Under the pieces are notes generated by a model that saw only the letters and a program-made list of their open reading frames with translations, did not search any database and was not told where the DNA came from. A stretch of 64,000 nucleotides of DNA from Paenibacillus sedimenti (GTDB lineage Bacteria > Bacillota > Bacilli > Paenibacillales > NBRC-103111), in the NCBI RefSeq assembly GCF_014534655.1, contig NZ_JACVVD010000005.1, positions 186,001 through 250,000 on the forward strand. Reading direction: 5' to 3'. How positions within the stretch are numbered: the first letter of the stretch is position 1; each line of letters opens with the position of its first letter. The translations under genes and the position numbers were made by a program. Shown one piece after another: positions 45,281-55,121 of this stretch.

Positions 45281-46210
45281 TTGAAAAAACCGGAGTTAGT
45301 AGTTAGCAGCGGCTCTGTCACTGAGCTGAAGCGTCTGATCGAAGCAGGCGCGGATGCCGTCATTGTAGGGGAAGAGCGCTATGGATTGCGCCTTCCAGGA
45401 GAGGTGCAGCTCGCGGAGCTCCAAGATGCAGTAGCATGGTCTCATGAGAGAGGCGCAAAAGTATATGTAGCGGTGAACAATATTTTTGATAATGATAGCT
45501 TGGAAGGGCTGTTCAACTATCTTACGCAGCTTCAGCAGTTCGGCGTAGATGCGGTCATATTCGGCGATCCAGCAGTACTGATGGCTGTGAGGAGTTTAAC
45601 AAATCCAATTAAGCTGCACTGGAACGCAGAAATGACATCAACCAACTATGCGACCGCCAATTATTGGGGGCAGCAAGGGGCTTCCCGGGTCGTTCTGGCC
45701 AGAGAATTGAATATGGAGCAGGTGCTGGATTTTAAGCAGCACACCGAGCTTGAAGTCGAAGTCCAAGTACACGGGATAACCAATATTTATCACTCGAAGC
45801 GCGAGTTGGTCAAAAATTATATGGAGCATCAAGGTAAAGATGCATCATCGCAAGACCGATCTATGGAGCGCGGACTATTTCTGATCGAGCACGAGCGCCG
45901 GGATCAGCGTTATCCTGTCTACGAGGATCGCAATGGGACGCACATTATGAGTTCGGAAGATATTTGCATGTTGGAAAACTTGCCTGAGCTGATGGATGGA
46001 CAAGTCGATAGCCTGAAGATTGAAGGTCTTCTGAAATCCATAGAATATAATGAGACGGTTGTAAGAAGTTACCGTGCGGTAATTGACGCTTATGCGGCAG
46101 ATCCTCAGGGTTATACGTTCAATCAGGAATGGTTGGATGCTATTGCAAAACTGCAGGACCCGGAACGGGAATTGTCTTATGGTTTTTTCTACAAAGAACA
46201 AGTGTATTAA
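45281..46210 (+). CDS. trhP1: U32-family peptidase-like tRNA hydroxylation protein TrhP1 (YrrN)
   Basis: 309 residues of the peptidase U32/collagenase-like family. B. subtilis YrrN and YrrO are required for 5-hydroxyuridine at tRNA position 34. N-terminal ELKRLIEAGADAVIVGEERYGLRLPG and the HWNAEMTSTNYATANYWGQQGASRVVLARELNM block are characteristic. The cysteine cluster seen in the partner protein is absent, as in other short members. TTG start with GAAGGAAGGG upstream. The methyltransferase gene (yrrM/trmR) normally between mltG and this gene is missing. Confidence 0.88.
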   Translation: MKKPELVVSSGSVTELKRLIEAGADAVIVGEERYGLRLPGEVQLAELQDAVAWSHERGAKVYVAVNNIFDNDSLEGLFNYLTQLQQFGVDAVIFGDPAVLMAVRSLTNPIKLHWNAEMTSTNYATANYWGQQGASRVVLARELNMEQVLDFKQHTELEVEVQVHGITNIYHSKRELVKNYMEHQGKDASSQDRSMERGLFLIEHERRDQRYPVYEDRNGTHIMSSEDICMLENLPELMDGQVDSLKIEGLLKSIEYNETVVRSYRAVIDAYAADPQGYTFNQEWLDAIAKLQDPERELSYGFFYKEQVY

Positions 46211-46216
46211 GCGGAT

Positions 46217-46260
46217 GCTTACGAAGCCAGTTTTGCTTCGCAAAACTTTTAGAAAGCAGG
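46217..46260 (+). repeat. Hairpin element (family A) before trhP2
   Basis: GCTTACGAAGCC followed by AGTTTTGC-TTC-GCAAAACT (46229-46247), then TTTAG and an AGCAGG site. Same order of parts as the 40-bp units before comN. Confidence 0.82.
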
Positions 46261-46271
46261 TGTTATCCAAG

Positions 46272-47555
46272 ATGACGACAGCAGTAGAAGCAAGAGCACG
46301 AGGCAGGAGAGTACGTTTGGATAAGCCGGAATTGCTAGCTCCCGCCGGCAGTTTGGAAAAGTTGAAGTTCGCGATCCATTATGGAGCGGATGCGGTATAT
46401 ATCGGCGGACAAAAGTATGGATTACGTTCGAATGCAGATAACTTTACGCTCGAAGAAATGCGCGAAGGCGTAGAATTTGCTAACCAATATGGGGCAAAAG
46501 TATTTGTAGCGACGAATATTTATGCACATAACGAAGATATAGACGGATTGGACGATTATTTACGCGGGCTTCAAGAGGTTGGCATTTCGGCGATCATTGC
46601 GGCAGATCCGATCATTATGCTGACGGCCAGAAGAGTTGCGCCTAAGCTCGAAGTGCACCTGAGCACGCAGCAGTCCACGATGAATTGGCAAACCGTGAAG
46701 TTCTGGAAAGAGCAGGGCATCGAGCGCGTCGTTCTGGCGCGTGAAGTGAGCATGAAAGAAATCGATGAGATTAAGCGTCATGTTGACGTGGAGATCGAGG
46801 CTTTCATCCATGGTGCGATGTGCAGTTCCTACTCCGGGAGATGCGTGCTATCTAACCATTTCACAGATCGCGATTCGAATCGAGGCGGTTGCTCGCAATC
46901 ATGCCGCTGGAAATACGATCTGTTTGCCAAGGATCAGCCTCTTTCTTCGCCGCTGGCAACCGACCTGCCGCTATTTAGCGACGATGATGATGCTTTCACG
47001 ATGGGTTCCAAGGATCTCAGCATGATCGAGCACATTCCTGAAATGATCGAATCCGGCGTGGATAGTTTTAAAATTGAAGGGCGCATGAAAAGCATTCATT
47101 ATGTGGCAACTGTGGTCAATGCGTATCGCCAAGCAATCGATGCTTATTTTGCTGATCCGGAGCACTATAAATTGAATCCGCTCTGGCAGGACGAAATCTT
47201 CAAAGCAGCGAACCGGCCGCTGAATACGGGCTTCTTCTACGAGGCACCGGGGCATGAGGATCATATTTTTGAACCTGAGGATAAAGTCGTCGGTTTCGAT
47301 TTTGTCGGTCTGGTTATGGATTATGAGAAAGAAACAGGCATTGCTGTCATTCAGCAGCGGAACCATTTTAAGCCTGGTCAAGAGGTTGAATTCTTTGGCC
47401 CGAACGGTACCCATTTTAAGCAAAAGGTCGGTACGATTTGGGATGAGGGAGGCGGGGAACTGGACGCGGCAAGACATCCTCTGCAAATGGTTAAAATCAG
47501 AACGGAGCATCCTGTGAATAAATGGGATATGCTGCGCAAGAAAACAGGTAAATAG
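46272..47555 (+). CDS. trhP2: U32-family peptidase-like tRNA hydroxylation protein TrhP2 (YrrO)
   Basis: 427 residues. KPELLAPAGSLEKLKFAIHYGADAVYIGGQKYGLR opens the U32 domain. The family signature EAFIHGAMCSSYSGRCVLSNHF with downstream GGCSQSCRW gives the four-cysteine Fe-S cluster set. SKDLSMIEHIPEMIESGVDSFKIEGRMKS and a C-terminal beta domain follow. Start ATG 46272 agrees with YrrO length; the frame extends upstream without a site. It is paired with trhP1. Confidence 0.92.
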   Translation: MTTAVEARARGRRVRLDKPELLAPAGSLEKLKFAIHYGADAVYIGGQKYGLRSNADNFTLEEMREGVEFANQYGAKVFVATNIYAHNEDIDGLDDYLRGLQEVGISAIIAADPIIMLTARRVAPKLEVHLSTQQSTMNWQTVKFWKEQGIERVVLAREVSMKEIDEIKRHVDVEIEAFIHGAMCSSYSGRCVLSNHFTDRDSNRGGCSQSCRWKYDLFAKDQPLSSPLATDLPLFSDDDDAFTMGSKDLSMIEHIPEMIESGVDSFKIEGRMKSIHYVATVVNAYRQAIDAYFADPEHYKLNPLWQDEIFKAANRPLNTGFFYEAPGHEDHIFEPEDKVVGFDFVGLVMDYEKETGIAVIQQRNHFKPGQEVEFFGPNGTHFKQKVGTIWDEGGGELDAARHPLQMVKIRTEHPVNKWDMLRKKTGK

Positions 47556-47561
47556 TACCAT

Positions 47562-47610
47562 GGAAGCTTTCTCCAGAGTGGGTTATATTGGAGAAAGTTT
47601 CTTTTTTTTT
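47562..47610 (+). terminator. Terminator after trhP2
   Basis: CTTTCTCCA (47567-47575) pairs with TGGAGAAAG (47589-47597), and a run of nine Ts follows. Confidence 0.92.
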
Positions 47611-47746
47611 GGTTTTAGGCACGTAAAATAAAGGAAAATGTTAAATGATGTCGAATTTGTTAACTCACGGACATTGTAACCCTTTTCATTTTAGGCCAAA
47701 AGAAAGAGTACTTAGGGCAAGTAGAAACTAACGGTGGTGAAACGAA

Positions 47747-49933
47747 ATGAAAAATGGACTTCAAAAGGTAACCTCTTCTTTAGTCAAACTAGGTAAAGCA
47801 CTCACTAATGTCTTTAAAAATGCGAAGTGGGGGCGTATCGCTCATGCAGCTGGGCAAACATCGAAGAACGTTAGTGGAGCAGCTTTCAGTGAAATGAAGC
47901 AGGTTAAGCTCGAGAATCCAGTGAAGTCGGTTGGAATGAAGCTGTTTCTAATGTTTTTTGCCAGCATTTTATTTTTTGTATTGATTGTAGGTATGATTTC
48001 TTATTCGGTTTCAAAAAGTGTCATTAAAAACAAGGTAGCTGAATCCAGTCTGCAGACGGTTACGCAAGCAGGGCAGAAACTGGACTTTCTGTATCAAACG
48101 TTTGATGAGACTACACTGCAAATTATGTTGAATAAAGAATTGCAAGATTTGCTGGATAAGCTTCCGAATCTTGACCCGTCGTCTTATGAGGCTTTGGATG
48201 TTGTGCGTCAATTAACCGACAAACTGAACGTGATTACTTTCTCTAACAAATCAATTAAAACGCTTCATCTTTATAGGCCCGATGGTAAATTGATTGTCAT
48301 TACGGGCAGCGGCGGCAATACGTTATCTGATAATGCGAGCAATACGGATTGGTTCAAAAAGATTATTGAAGGCGGAGGCAAAGTGGCTTGGCTCGATAGC
48401 AAGGCCAAAGGTTACTCCAGCAACTCAACCAACACATTTGCTGTAGGCCGATTGATGAGAAATACATTAAGCAATACGACATCCGCGATTCTTGTGCTGG
48501 AGCTGGGCAATGAGATTTTGAACAAAGAAATTAAAGGGATGTCGCTTGGCGATGATAGCAAAGTCGTGATCACAAGCGGCAGCAATAAAAATATTGCTAC
48601 CCTTAATCCGGATGAGCTAGAGAAGGATGCAGTGATTCAGCTTACCAAAGAGCAGCTAGATGAGGAACATGGCTCCTTTACGACCGATGACGATCACTTG
48701 GTGGCTTACTACAAATCCAATATATCCGGCTGGAACCTGGTTGGTGACATTCCGGTAAGCGCTCTGGTGAAGGACGCTAAGAAAATTTTCAACTATACGC
48801 TTCTTATCGCGTTATTTGCAGCGGTTGCGGCTGTTTTAATAGGGTTGTTCGTTGCTAGAATGATCGGAAGACCGCTCGTGAATTTGCGCAACTTAATGCA
48901 GCAAGGTGCCAAAGGTAAATTGACCGTACGGGCCAACTACACAACACAGGATGAAATTGGTCAACTTGGCGCAAGCTTTGATACGATGATGCAGCAAATT
49001 ACGACTTTGGTACAGCAGACCAGCGCTTCCGCGCAGCAAGTATTTGAAACGGCTACGGAGTTAACGAACTCGTCCAAAGTGACAGCGACGGCTGCACGGG
49101 AAATTGCCGTGGCTACCGATGAAATTTCGAACGGTGCTGCAGGGTTGGCGACGGAGTCGGAGAAGGGCAACGAGTTGACTCAACATATTGGCATGCAAAT
49201 GAAAAATGTCATTGAAGCCAATCTGGAGATGGGTACGGCAGCCGCCGACGTTCAAAGCTCAAGCGAACAAGGTACAAAGTACATGACGGAGCTTATCGGG
49301 AAAACGAACTTGACTGAAGAAATGATACGCTCCATGGTAGATAAAGTCGATAATCTAAAAGACAGCACAAGATCGATCCGAAAAATTCTCGATGTGCTGA
49401 ACAATATGACGAAACAAACGAACATTCTGTCTCTCAATGCTACGATTGAAGCCGCGCGTGCAGGCGCAGCCGGCAAAGGCTTCATGGTCGTCGCGGATGA
49501 AATTCGTAAGCTGGCCGACCAGTCCCGTCAATCGATCGATGTGGTAGGACAAATTACAGAGACGATTCAAAAAGAAATTGATGAGACGGTTAAAGTGCTC
49601 TCGACCGCAACCCCGATCTTCCAAGAGCAGATTCAGGCAGTGAAAGAAGCGGATACGATTTTCAAACAAGTGACGAATCACATGGGTGGATTCATCCAAC
49701 AGCTTAGTACAGTGAGCGATTCCATCAGCACATTGGAGCAGTCTCAAGTCGTTCTCTCGGATGCGATGACGAACGTCAGCGCGGTTGCCGAGGAGTCCCT
49801 TGCGACTTCCGAGGAAGTTGCTTCTTTGAGCTCAGAGCAGCTTAGCATTAGCGATGGTTTGGTAAAGCTGTCGGACAAATTGGATTTATTATCAAAGTCG
49901 CTGAATGAAACACTTTCGAAATTCGAGATTTAG
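47747..49933 (+). CDS. Methyl-accepting chemotaxis protein with an extended cytoplasmic N-terminus
   Basis: 728-residue transmembrane receptor. A 60-residue basic/amphipathic cytoplasmic extension precedes TM1 (residues 65-88, [19 protein letters not shown]). An extracellular Cache-type sensor (about 90-345), TM2 (350-375), HAMP ([25 protein letters not shown]) and a methyl-accepting signalling hairpin follow. The hairpin tip reads [35 protein letters not shown], near residue 565-600. No ligand can be inferred. It is a single gene between two terminators. Confidence 0.92.
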   Translation: MKNGLQKVTSSLVKLGKALTNVFKNAKWGRIAHAAGQTSKNVSGAAFSEMKQVKLENPVKSVGMKLFLMFFASILFFVLIVGMISYSVSKSVIKNKVAESSLQTVTQAGQKLDFLYQTFDETTLQIMLNKELQDLLDKLPNLDPSSYEALDVVRQLTDKLNVITFSNKSIKTLHLYRPDGKLIVITGSGGNTLSDNASNTDWFKKIIEGGGKVAWLDSKAKGYSSNSTNTFAVGRLMRNTLSNTTSAILVLELGNEILNKEIKGMSLGDDSKVVITSGSNKNIATLNPDELEKDAVIQLTKEQLDEEHGSFTTDDDHLVAYYKSNISGWNLVGDIPVSALVKDAKKIFNYTLLIALFAAVAAVLIGLFVARMIGRPLVNLRNLMQQGAKGKLTVRANYTTQDEIGQLGASFDTMMQQITTLVQQTSASAQQVFETATELTNSSKVTATAAREIAVATDEISNGAAGLATESEKGNELTQHIGMQMKNVIEANLEMGTAAADVQSSSEQGTKYMTELIGKTNLTEEMIRSMVDKVDNLKDSTRSIRKILDVLNNMTKQTNILSLNATIEAARAGAAGKGFMVVADEIRKLADQSRQSIDVVGQITETIQKEIDETVKVLSTATPIFQEQIQAVKEADTIFKQVTNHMGGFIQQLSTVSDSISTLEQSQVVLSDAMTNVSAVAEESLATSEEVASLSSEQLSISDGLVKLSDKLDLLSKSLNETLSKFEI

Positions 49934-49950
49934 TTCCTACATAATTCGCA

Positions 49951-49987
49951 AGCCTGCTCTTCATTTGGAGGGTGGGCTTTTTTTGTG
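49951..49987 (+). terminator. Terminator after the chemotaxis receptor gene
   Basis: AAGCCTGCTC near 49951 pairs imperfectly with GAGGGTGGGCTT ending near 49979, followed by seven Ts. Confidence 0.78.
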
Positions 49988-50076
49988 CCAAGATCCCGCG
50001 AAAAGTTTGTCGATGAACAGGGATGCCTATACTGGGAAGAGAAGCAGGAATCGGCTTGCCGGAAGGGGGCAGGAAT

Positions 50077-51894
50077 ATGAGAGAGAGACAATTATCCGCA
50101 GCAGAAAAACGGAGAATGTTTATCATCCTGATCATCATTCTCATCGTGTTTATCGGCATTGTCAGTAAGTTGTTCTGGATCCAAGTAGCTGCGTCGGAAA
50201 ACTATTCCTCCAGAGGCGTGAATCTTGTCAAAAATTCAGTCCTCCAGAGGCAGAAAGCTTTGGTGCTGGATAGCGGCCGAGGCGAAATTCTGGATCGGCA
50301 TATGCAGCCATTGACGGGGGGCACGATTAAAGCGCTGGTAGCTTTTCCTATAAGCAAATCTATTAAAGTGGACCGTCGGCAAATCGATCAGCTCGCGCAT
50401 ATTTTACGGACGAGTTCGGAAGCGTGGCTCGCTTTCTCAAGCAATATGAAGGATCCTGGCGTATGGGGTACTTCTGGCGGGGGAAAGCCTGTGGCCCTAT
50501 GCAAGCAGCAAGAGGAGCAGATCAACGGGCTTCAGCTGCCCAATGTGAAGGTAGTTGAAATCGAGGATCGCTATCCGATAGGGATGATAGCGCGGCAATT
50601 GATCGGATTTATCGGGCAAAATCCAGATCGGGTTATGCAAGAATACAGCGCGGAACTCGAGCGTGGGAAGCTTTCGCTTACGAGCAAAATCGGGGGCTCG
50701 GGTTTGGAAAAAACGTTCGATTTCTGGCTACGCGGCGTTGGAGAGACTTCAATTTCCTATTTTACCGATGCTACAAAGAAGCCTCTGCCCGGATTGGATG
50801 CCCGTATGATCGCTCCGGATAATGTATTCTACCCATTGAAGCTGGTCACGACATTGGACTTAACTGTGCAGCAGCAAATTGAGTTGTTAATGGACAAACT
50901 TCAAATAAGGGAAGGAGCCGTTGTAGTTCAAGATGCTGCACAAGGCGATATCGTAGCTATGGCAAGCCGTCCTAATTTCGATCCGCTGCAGGTGAATCTG
51001 AGCAACAACAATTGGAGCAACTTTGCCTTGAAGGCTACGGCTCCCGGCTCGATCTTTAAGACGGTAGTCGCGGCTGCGGCGCTTGATGAAAAGGTTGTCG
51101 ACCTCAAAGAAACATTTAATTGTGAAGGGGCTTTAGGAAAGTACGGATTTACGTGTTGGCGAAGAGACGGTCACGGTCCTTTGACGTTGGAAGAGGGCTA
51201 TGCGCAGTCTTGCAATATCGTGTTTGCCAACGTTATGCAGCGGCTGACATCGGCTCAGCTGGAAAGCTATGCGCACAAGTTAGGCGTACTGGATGAGGTC
51301 GGATGGTCAGGGAAAACGGACGCCAAAGAACTGCTGCGCCAATTGGACTCCGAAGACAACGGGCAACTGTTTGCTGCGCATACGCCGCATGATGACGAGG
51401 GTGTATTGATGCAAACGGCCATTGGTCAAAGAGATGTGATGATGACGCCATTGCAAGCATCTAATATGATTGTGACGCTGTTGCATGATGGGAACAGATT
51501 CTCCCCGAGAGTCGTTCAAGAAATCCGGTATCAAACCGATCGCGTGATGGAGGCATTTCCGGTTAAGAAGCTGGATGATGGAAAAAAAGGCGTTTCTGCG
51601 GCAACAAGCCGCAAATTGTTAAGCTGGATGCAGGAGGTCGTTACGGATGGAACGGGACAGGCGTTGAAAGGGGCAAAGTGGAAGCTTGCCGGTAAATCGG
51701 GAACGGCTCAATTGAAGTACGGGAAGCAGGAAAAAGTGAACCAGTGGTTCGTCGGATATGGCCCCGTGCAATCACCTAAGTATGCGGTTTCCGTTGTTAT
51801 TAAGAACACGGATCCGATCGAAAGCAACAAGGCCATTCCGCTTTTTAAGGGGATTATGGATATTTTGGCGGAATCATTAAACCGCAGGCAATGA
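50077..51894 (+). CDS. pbpI: Class B penicillin-binding protein (PbpI-like)
   Basis: 605-residue transpeptidase with an N-terminal anchor (residues 12-34, MFIILIIILIVFIGIVSKLFW). The dimerisation/pedestal region carries SGRGEILDRHMQPL and DRYPIGMIARQLIGFIG. The catalytic domain has SIFK (in TAPGSIFKTVVAAAALDE), the SCN motif (YAQSCNIVFANVM) and KSGT (LAGKSGTAQ). Position after the trhP genes matches B. subtilis pbpI (yrrR), though udk and greA are absent here. ATG 50077 has GGAAGGGGG 7 bp upstream. It overlaps the convergent kinase gene by 18 bp. Confidence 0.9.
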   Translation: MRERQLSAAEKRRMFIILIIILIVFIGIVSKLFWIQVAASENYSSRGVNLVKNSVLQRQKALVLDSGRGEILDRHMQPLTGGTIKALVAFPISKSIKVDRRQIDQLAHILRTSSEAWLAFSSNMKDPGVWGTSGGGKPVALCKQQEEQINGLQLPNVKVVEIEDRYPIGMIARQLIGFIGQNPDRVMQEYSAELERGKLSLTSKIGGSGLEKTFDFWLRGVGETSISYFTDATKKPLPGLDARMIAPDNVFYPLKLVTTLDLTVQQQIELLMDKLQIREGAVVVQDAAQGDIVAMASRPNFDPLQVNLSNNNWSNFALKATAPGSIFKTVVAAAALDEKVVDLKETFNCEGALGKYGFTCWRRDGHGPLTLEEGYAQSCNIVFANVMQRLTSAQLESYAHKLGVLDEVGWSGKTDAKELLRQLDSEDNGQLFAAHTPHDDEGVLMQTAIGQRDVMMTPLQASNMIVTLLHDGNRFSPRVVQEIRYQTDRVMEAFPVKKLDDGKKGVSAATSRKLLSWMQEVVTDGTGQALKGAKWKLAGKSGTAQLKYGKQEKVNQWFVGYGPVQSPKYAVSVVIKNTDPIESNKAIPLFKGIMDILAESLNRRQ

Positions 51895-53145
51895 AAGAGT
51901 GAAGCAAGTCCCTTTGCCGGGCTGGCTTGTAACCTCAATACCGCCTCCGAATGTTTTGATAATTCGATAGGAAACCATCATCCCAAGCCCTGTCCCTTTG
52001 TGTTTCGTTGAATAGAAAGGCGTACCAAGGCGATCAATTTGTTCAGGTGTCATACCCACGCCATTGTCCTTAATTTCGAGGACGACCTGGGTACTCTGTT
52101 TGTATCCGTTAATTTGTAGGGTGCCTCCGCTAGGCATTGCTTCTATACCATTCTTAGTCAGATTTACGAGACATTGAATCAGTTTTTCACTATTAGCTCT
52201 GACGACCAGCGAGGGCTCCATATTGAAAGAGATTTGAACACCGCGCATAGAGGCGTAGGGATTAATAAGATTGGTTAGTTTTAATGACAAAGTGGAGACG
52301 TCCAGTTCCTCCAACTTTTCCGCTTGTGGTTTGGCAAAAGAAAGGTAATCGCTGATAATGCTCTGAGCGCGATCGATTTCTTCAATTACCATCGTTGTGT
52401 ATACACGTTTTTTCTCTTCGGTAACTTTGGTTTGGCTTAGAATTTGCATAAAGCCGCGCGCAACCGTCATTGGATTGCGAATTTCATGAGCAACGGACGC
52501 AGCCAATTCGCTGAGCACATTGAGCTTTTCGGAGCGCTGCAACTCTTGACGCATAGCTATATTTTCACGAATCCGTTCAATTAAGTAGGTAAGAAGCCAC
52601 ATGGTCAGCATGTGAACGATGCAGAACAATCCGCCTAGCAATAAAAAGCTGGCATCGATGGCTTGCTCCGTTTCTACGCGGTACACCAAAATTATGCAGA
52701 AGGTTGCTACCGCGCTGACAAAGGCAAGAAGACTTGGAAACATCACTTTGGGAGTCCGGTGTTTCCAATTACTGAGCGCGATAAAGGCAAGGATAAAGGG
52801 TACAAGCAGGGCGGTAAGTGTGACGATCCAGATGAATTCCGGGCCACCCATGTAATAGCGGTACGCGATGATGACTACAGAGACGAAAAGACCTGAGCGT
52901 ATGCCGCTGTACAGAAAGGCTGCAAGTAAAGGGATGATACGTAAATCATAATCACTGCCCGTCAACGTGAAGAAGGGATGCGACATGCAAAAGATCGCAG
53001 CTAACGCACAGATGATGCCGATTAACGTTCGGCCCCAGCAATTAAAATTGATGGAGATCGGTCGGTCGAGCCAAAAAATATGATACAGCAAGATGGGCAC
53101 GGTTAAAACCAGAACATTGAGCAGCAAGTCGTCAATTGCGTTCAA
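51877..53145 (-). CDS. KinB-like membrane sensor histidine kinase
   Basis: 422 residues. Six N-terminal helices begin LLLNVLVLTVPILLYHIFWL, as in B. subtilis KinB. The phosphoacceptor motif is SVAHEIRNPMTVARGF near residue 232, and N (LTKNGIEAM), G1 (DNGVGM) and G2 (GTGLGMMVSY) boxes follow. KinB feeds the sporulation phosphorelay; a similar role is inferred from the whole-length resemblance and the absence of a neighbouring response regulator. TTG start with AGGCGAG upstream. Confidence 0.85.
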   Translation of the reverse strand: MNAIDDLLLNVLVLTVPILLYHIFWLDRPISINFNCWGRTLIGIICALAAIFCMSHPFFTLTGSDYDLRIIPLLAAFLYSGIRSGLFVSVVIIAYRYYMGGPEFIWIVTLTALLVPFILAFIALSNWKHRTPKVMFPSLLAFVSAVATFCIILVYRVETEQAIDASFLLLGGLFCIVHMLTMWLLTYLIERIRENIAMRQELQRSEKLNVLSELAASVAHEIRNPMTVARGFMQILSQTKVTEEKKRVYTTMVIEEIDRAQSIISDYLSFAKPQAEKLEELDVSTLSLKLTNLINPYASMRGVQISFNMEPSLVVRANSEKLIQCLVNLTKNGIEAMPSGGTLQINGYKQSTQVVLEIKDNGVGMTPEQIDRLGTPFYSTKHKGTGLGMMVSYRIIKTFGGGIEVTSQPGKGTCFTLSLPAV

Positions 53146-53364
53146 AAGTCTCGCCTACTTATCGAAATTTGGTTATATTTGTACTATTTCGACATAAATA
53201 TTGAAAATCCTTCGAATTGTTACCAATATTTTGATGTTTTTTGACGTGTTCTGACGGATACTTGTCGTATATACAATATGGTACAATACTTGTTTGCGCT
53301 TAGCGGTTCGCATCGCTTACAATTCTAAAGAATAACGCTAAACAATCGCAGGAGATTTCAATCC

Positions 53365-54189
53365 ATGAAAGATTATAATTTACCTCAGAACATGGTCATA
53401 CTAGACCGGTTACAGGAAACGGATTCCAAAGATATATTATATGCATTTGCGTTGGAAGAACTCTTATGCCGGTCAATAGGAAAAGGAACGCCTCCGATTC
53501 TGCACATATGGAGGCACCCAAGAGCTTTTGTCATGGGACTCAGAGACAGTCGACTTCCACTTGCCGCTGAAGCAGAACGCTGGCTTTACGAACAAGGTTA
53601 TGACACTGCCGTGAGAAATTCCGGAGGAGCAGGAGTGCCTCTAGATCTCGGTGTAGTGAACGTGTCGCTCTTGCTTCCCAAAGCGGCAGGCGACATGGAA
53701 CATCGCAAGGATTTTGAACTGATGGCAGGATTAATTCGTGATGTGATGGACAAGTTGACGAATCGTATCGACCAAGGTGAGGTTGCAGGTTCATTCTGCC
53801 CCGGGGAATTCGATTTGAGTGTAGGCGGGCGCAAATTTTGCGGTATCGCTCAACGCAGACAGCAGCATGCGATCTCGGTGCAAGCCTTTATCCTTACAGA
53901 AGGAGACGGGGAGGAAAAAGCAGCTTTAGCCAGGGAGTTTTATGAACGCGCGGCGGGTTCCGCAGACCCAGGCGACTATCCGTTAGTCGCTCCAGGCAGC
54001 ATGGCGAGCTTGTCGGAATGTTTGAATATGAAGCTTTCGGCTGAACAATTTGCCGCTAATATACTCGAGGTGATGGAACCAAGAGGTATTCAACCTGCGA
54101 AGCCGATGCAGATCGCTGCATTCCCGGAGGAACAACAAATCCGCAGTATGATAGAGCTGCTTAGACAACGTTATGCGATTAAAGGGTAG
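53365..54189 (+). CDS. lipL: Octanoyl-[GcvH]:protein N-octanoyltransferase LipL
   Basis: 274-residue biotin/lipoyl protein ligase-fold amidotransferase that moves octanoyl from GcvH to E2 subunits. The core AVRNSGGAGVPLDLGVVNVSLLL and GSFCPGEFDLSVGGRKFCGIAQRR carry the catalytic Cys of the YCPG/FCPG loop and the binding Lys. RDSRLPLAAEAERWL also fits B. subtilis LipL. ATG 53365 has AGGAG upstream. The nearby pdhC product is a lipoylated substrate. Confidence 0.88.
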   Translation: MKDYNLPQNMVILDRLQETDSKDILYAFALEELLCRSIGKGTPPILHIWRHPRAFVMGLRDSRLPLAAEAERWLYEQGYDTAVRNSGGAGVPLDLGVVNVSLLLPKAAGDMEHRKDFELMAGLIRDVMDKLTNRIDQGEVAGSFCPGEFDLSVGGRKFCGIAQRRQQHAISVQAFILTEGDGEEKAALAREFYERAAGSADPGDYPLVAPGSMASLSECLNMKLSAEQFAANILEVMEPRGIQPAKPMQIAAFPEEQQIRSMIELLRQRYAIKG

Positions 54190-54361
54190 TTTGGTTTAAA
54201 CCCGCATCAACTCTTATCCTTTTCTTCCTTCATTGATTCGATTGTAAGTTTAGCCGCTGGGACGCAGGGAGGGTGAAGTAAATCAACCTTCTCCCACAGC
54301 AGGGAACTCATTACAATTAAGCCTTGTGAGAATCAATATGGATAAGGATGTGTGAATCAAA
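54190..54361 (+). other. Non-coding gap between lipL and a membrane-protein gene
   Basis: 172 bp. No ORF, terminator with a T-tract or clear promoter was recognised. CTGGGACGCAGGGAGGGTGAAG and CTTCTCCCACAGCAGGG near 54260-54305 could pair weakly. Confidence 0.3.
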
Positions 54362-55099
54362 ATGAAACAAACAAATGAAAGCTCGGTATTGAAAATGTTG
54401 TCACGATGGTCGTTGCTCCCAGTTCTGTTTACGGTATGCTTGATCGCAACGATGAGTGTGGTTTTAGGGAATGCCGGCGATGCGCCGGAAATGATAGCAA
54501 TTTTCTATGGAGGACTAGAGAATCCGGCACTTATTCGGGTTCTCGGCTTCGTAATCGTCGGGCTATGGATTTCCATCGGCGGCTTTCTCCTGTTGTTCGC
54601 TTGCCAGCTGATGAGAACCGATCAGCCAAAAGCGATTATACTTGCCGTTCTCGGTCTCGGAGTTTCCGTAGCCGGTACGCTAGGCGGTTTTCACCAATTG
54701 ACGATCCAATCGGACCTGATCGCCCGATACACTGAAGCTTCCGCTGCCGTGCAAGCCATCTTGATAGAGCAAGTGCCGGGCGTGCTTCAAACGGTCGAAG
54801 CGCATCTGGAAACAGCTGAATTGTTCTCCTACCTTGGGTTTTTCGTATTCGCCTGGTCGCTGGGTTCGATATCCGCCATCCCGTCCTGGTTCCGGGTTTA
54901 CGCTTGGGGGCTAAACATCGTCGAATTCGCGAGCTTGCTGCTGCGCATGGGTGGAGTCGAAATGCCGTTCATCACGTTCCCGTTGTTCGTGGCTCTTGAT
55001 TTAACGTTCAATGTCAGCGCGTCCGTTATCTTCTTCAAATGGGCTAAGAAGGAGACCGTGCAAATACAACAAGCGGTTCGTATGGAATCGGCGAGTTAA
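54362..55099 (+). CDS. Uncharacterised polytopic membrane protein (DUF4386-like)
   Basis: 245 residues with about six helices, for example LLPVLFTVCLIATMSVVLG, LIRVLGFVIVGLWISIGGFLLLFACQL and LFSYLGFFVFAWSLGSISAIP. The N-terminal pattern resembles DUF4386 proteins, but the match is by general layout only. No catalytic motif. It stands alone and converges with the esterase gene. Confidence 0.6.
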   Translation: MKQTNESSVLKMLSRWSLLPVLFTVCLIATMSVVLGNAGDAPEMIAIFYGGLENPALIRVLGFVIVGLWISIGGFLLLFACQLMRTDQPKAIILAVLGLGVSVAGTLGGFHQLTIQSDLIARYTEASAAVQAILIEQVPGVLQTVEAHLETAELFSYLGFFVFAWSLGSISAIPSWFRVYAWGLNIVEFASLLLRMGGVEMPFITFPLFVALDLTFNVSASVIFFKWAKKETVQIQQAVRMESAS

Positions 55100-55121
55100 T
55101 ACAGCTCCGTATCACCCCATT

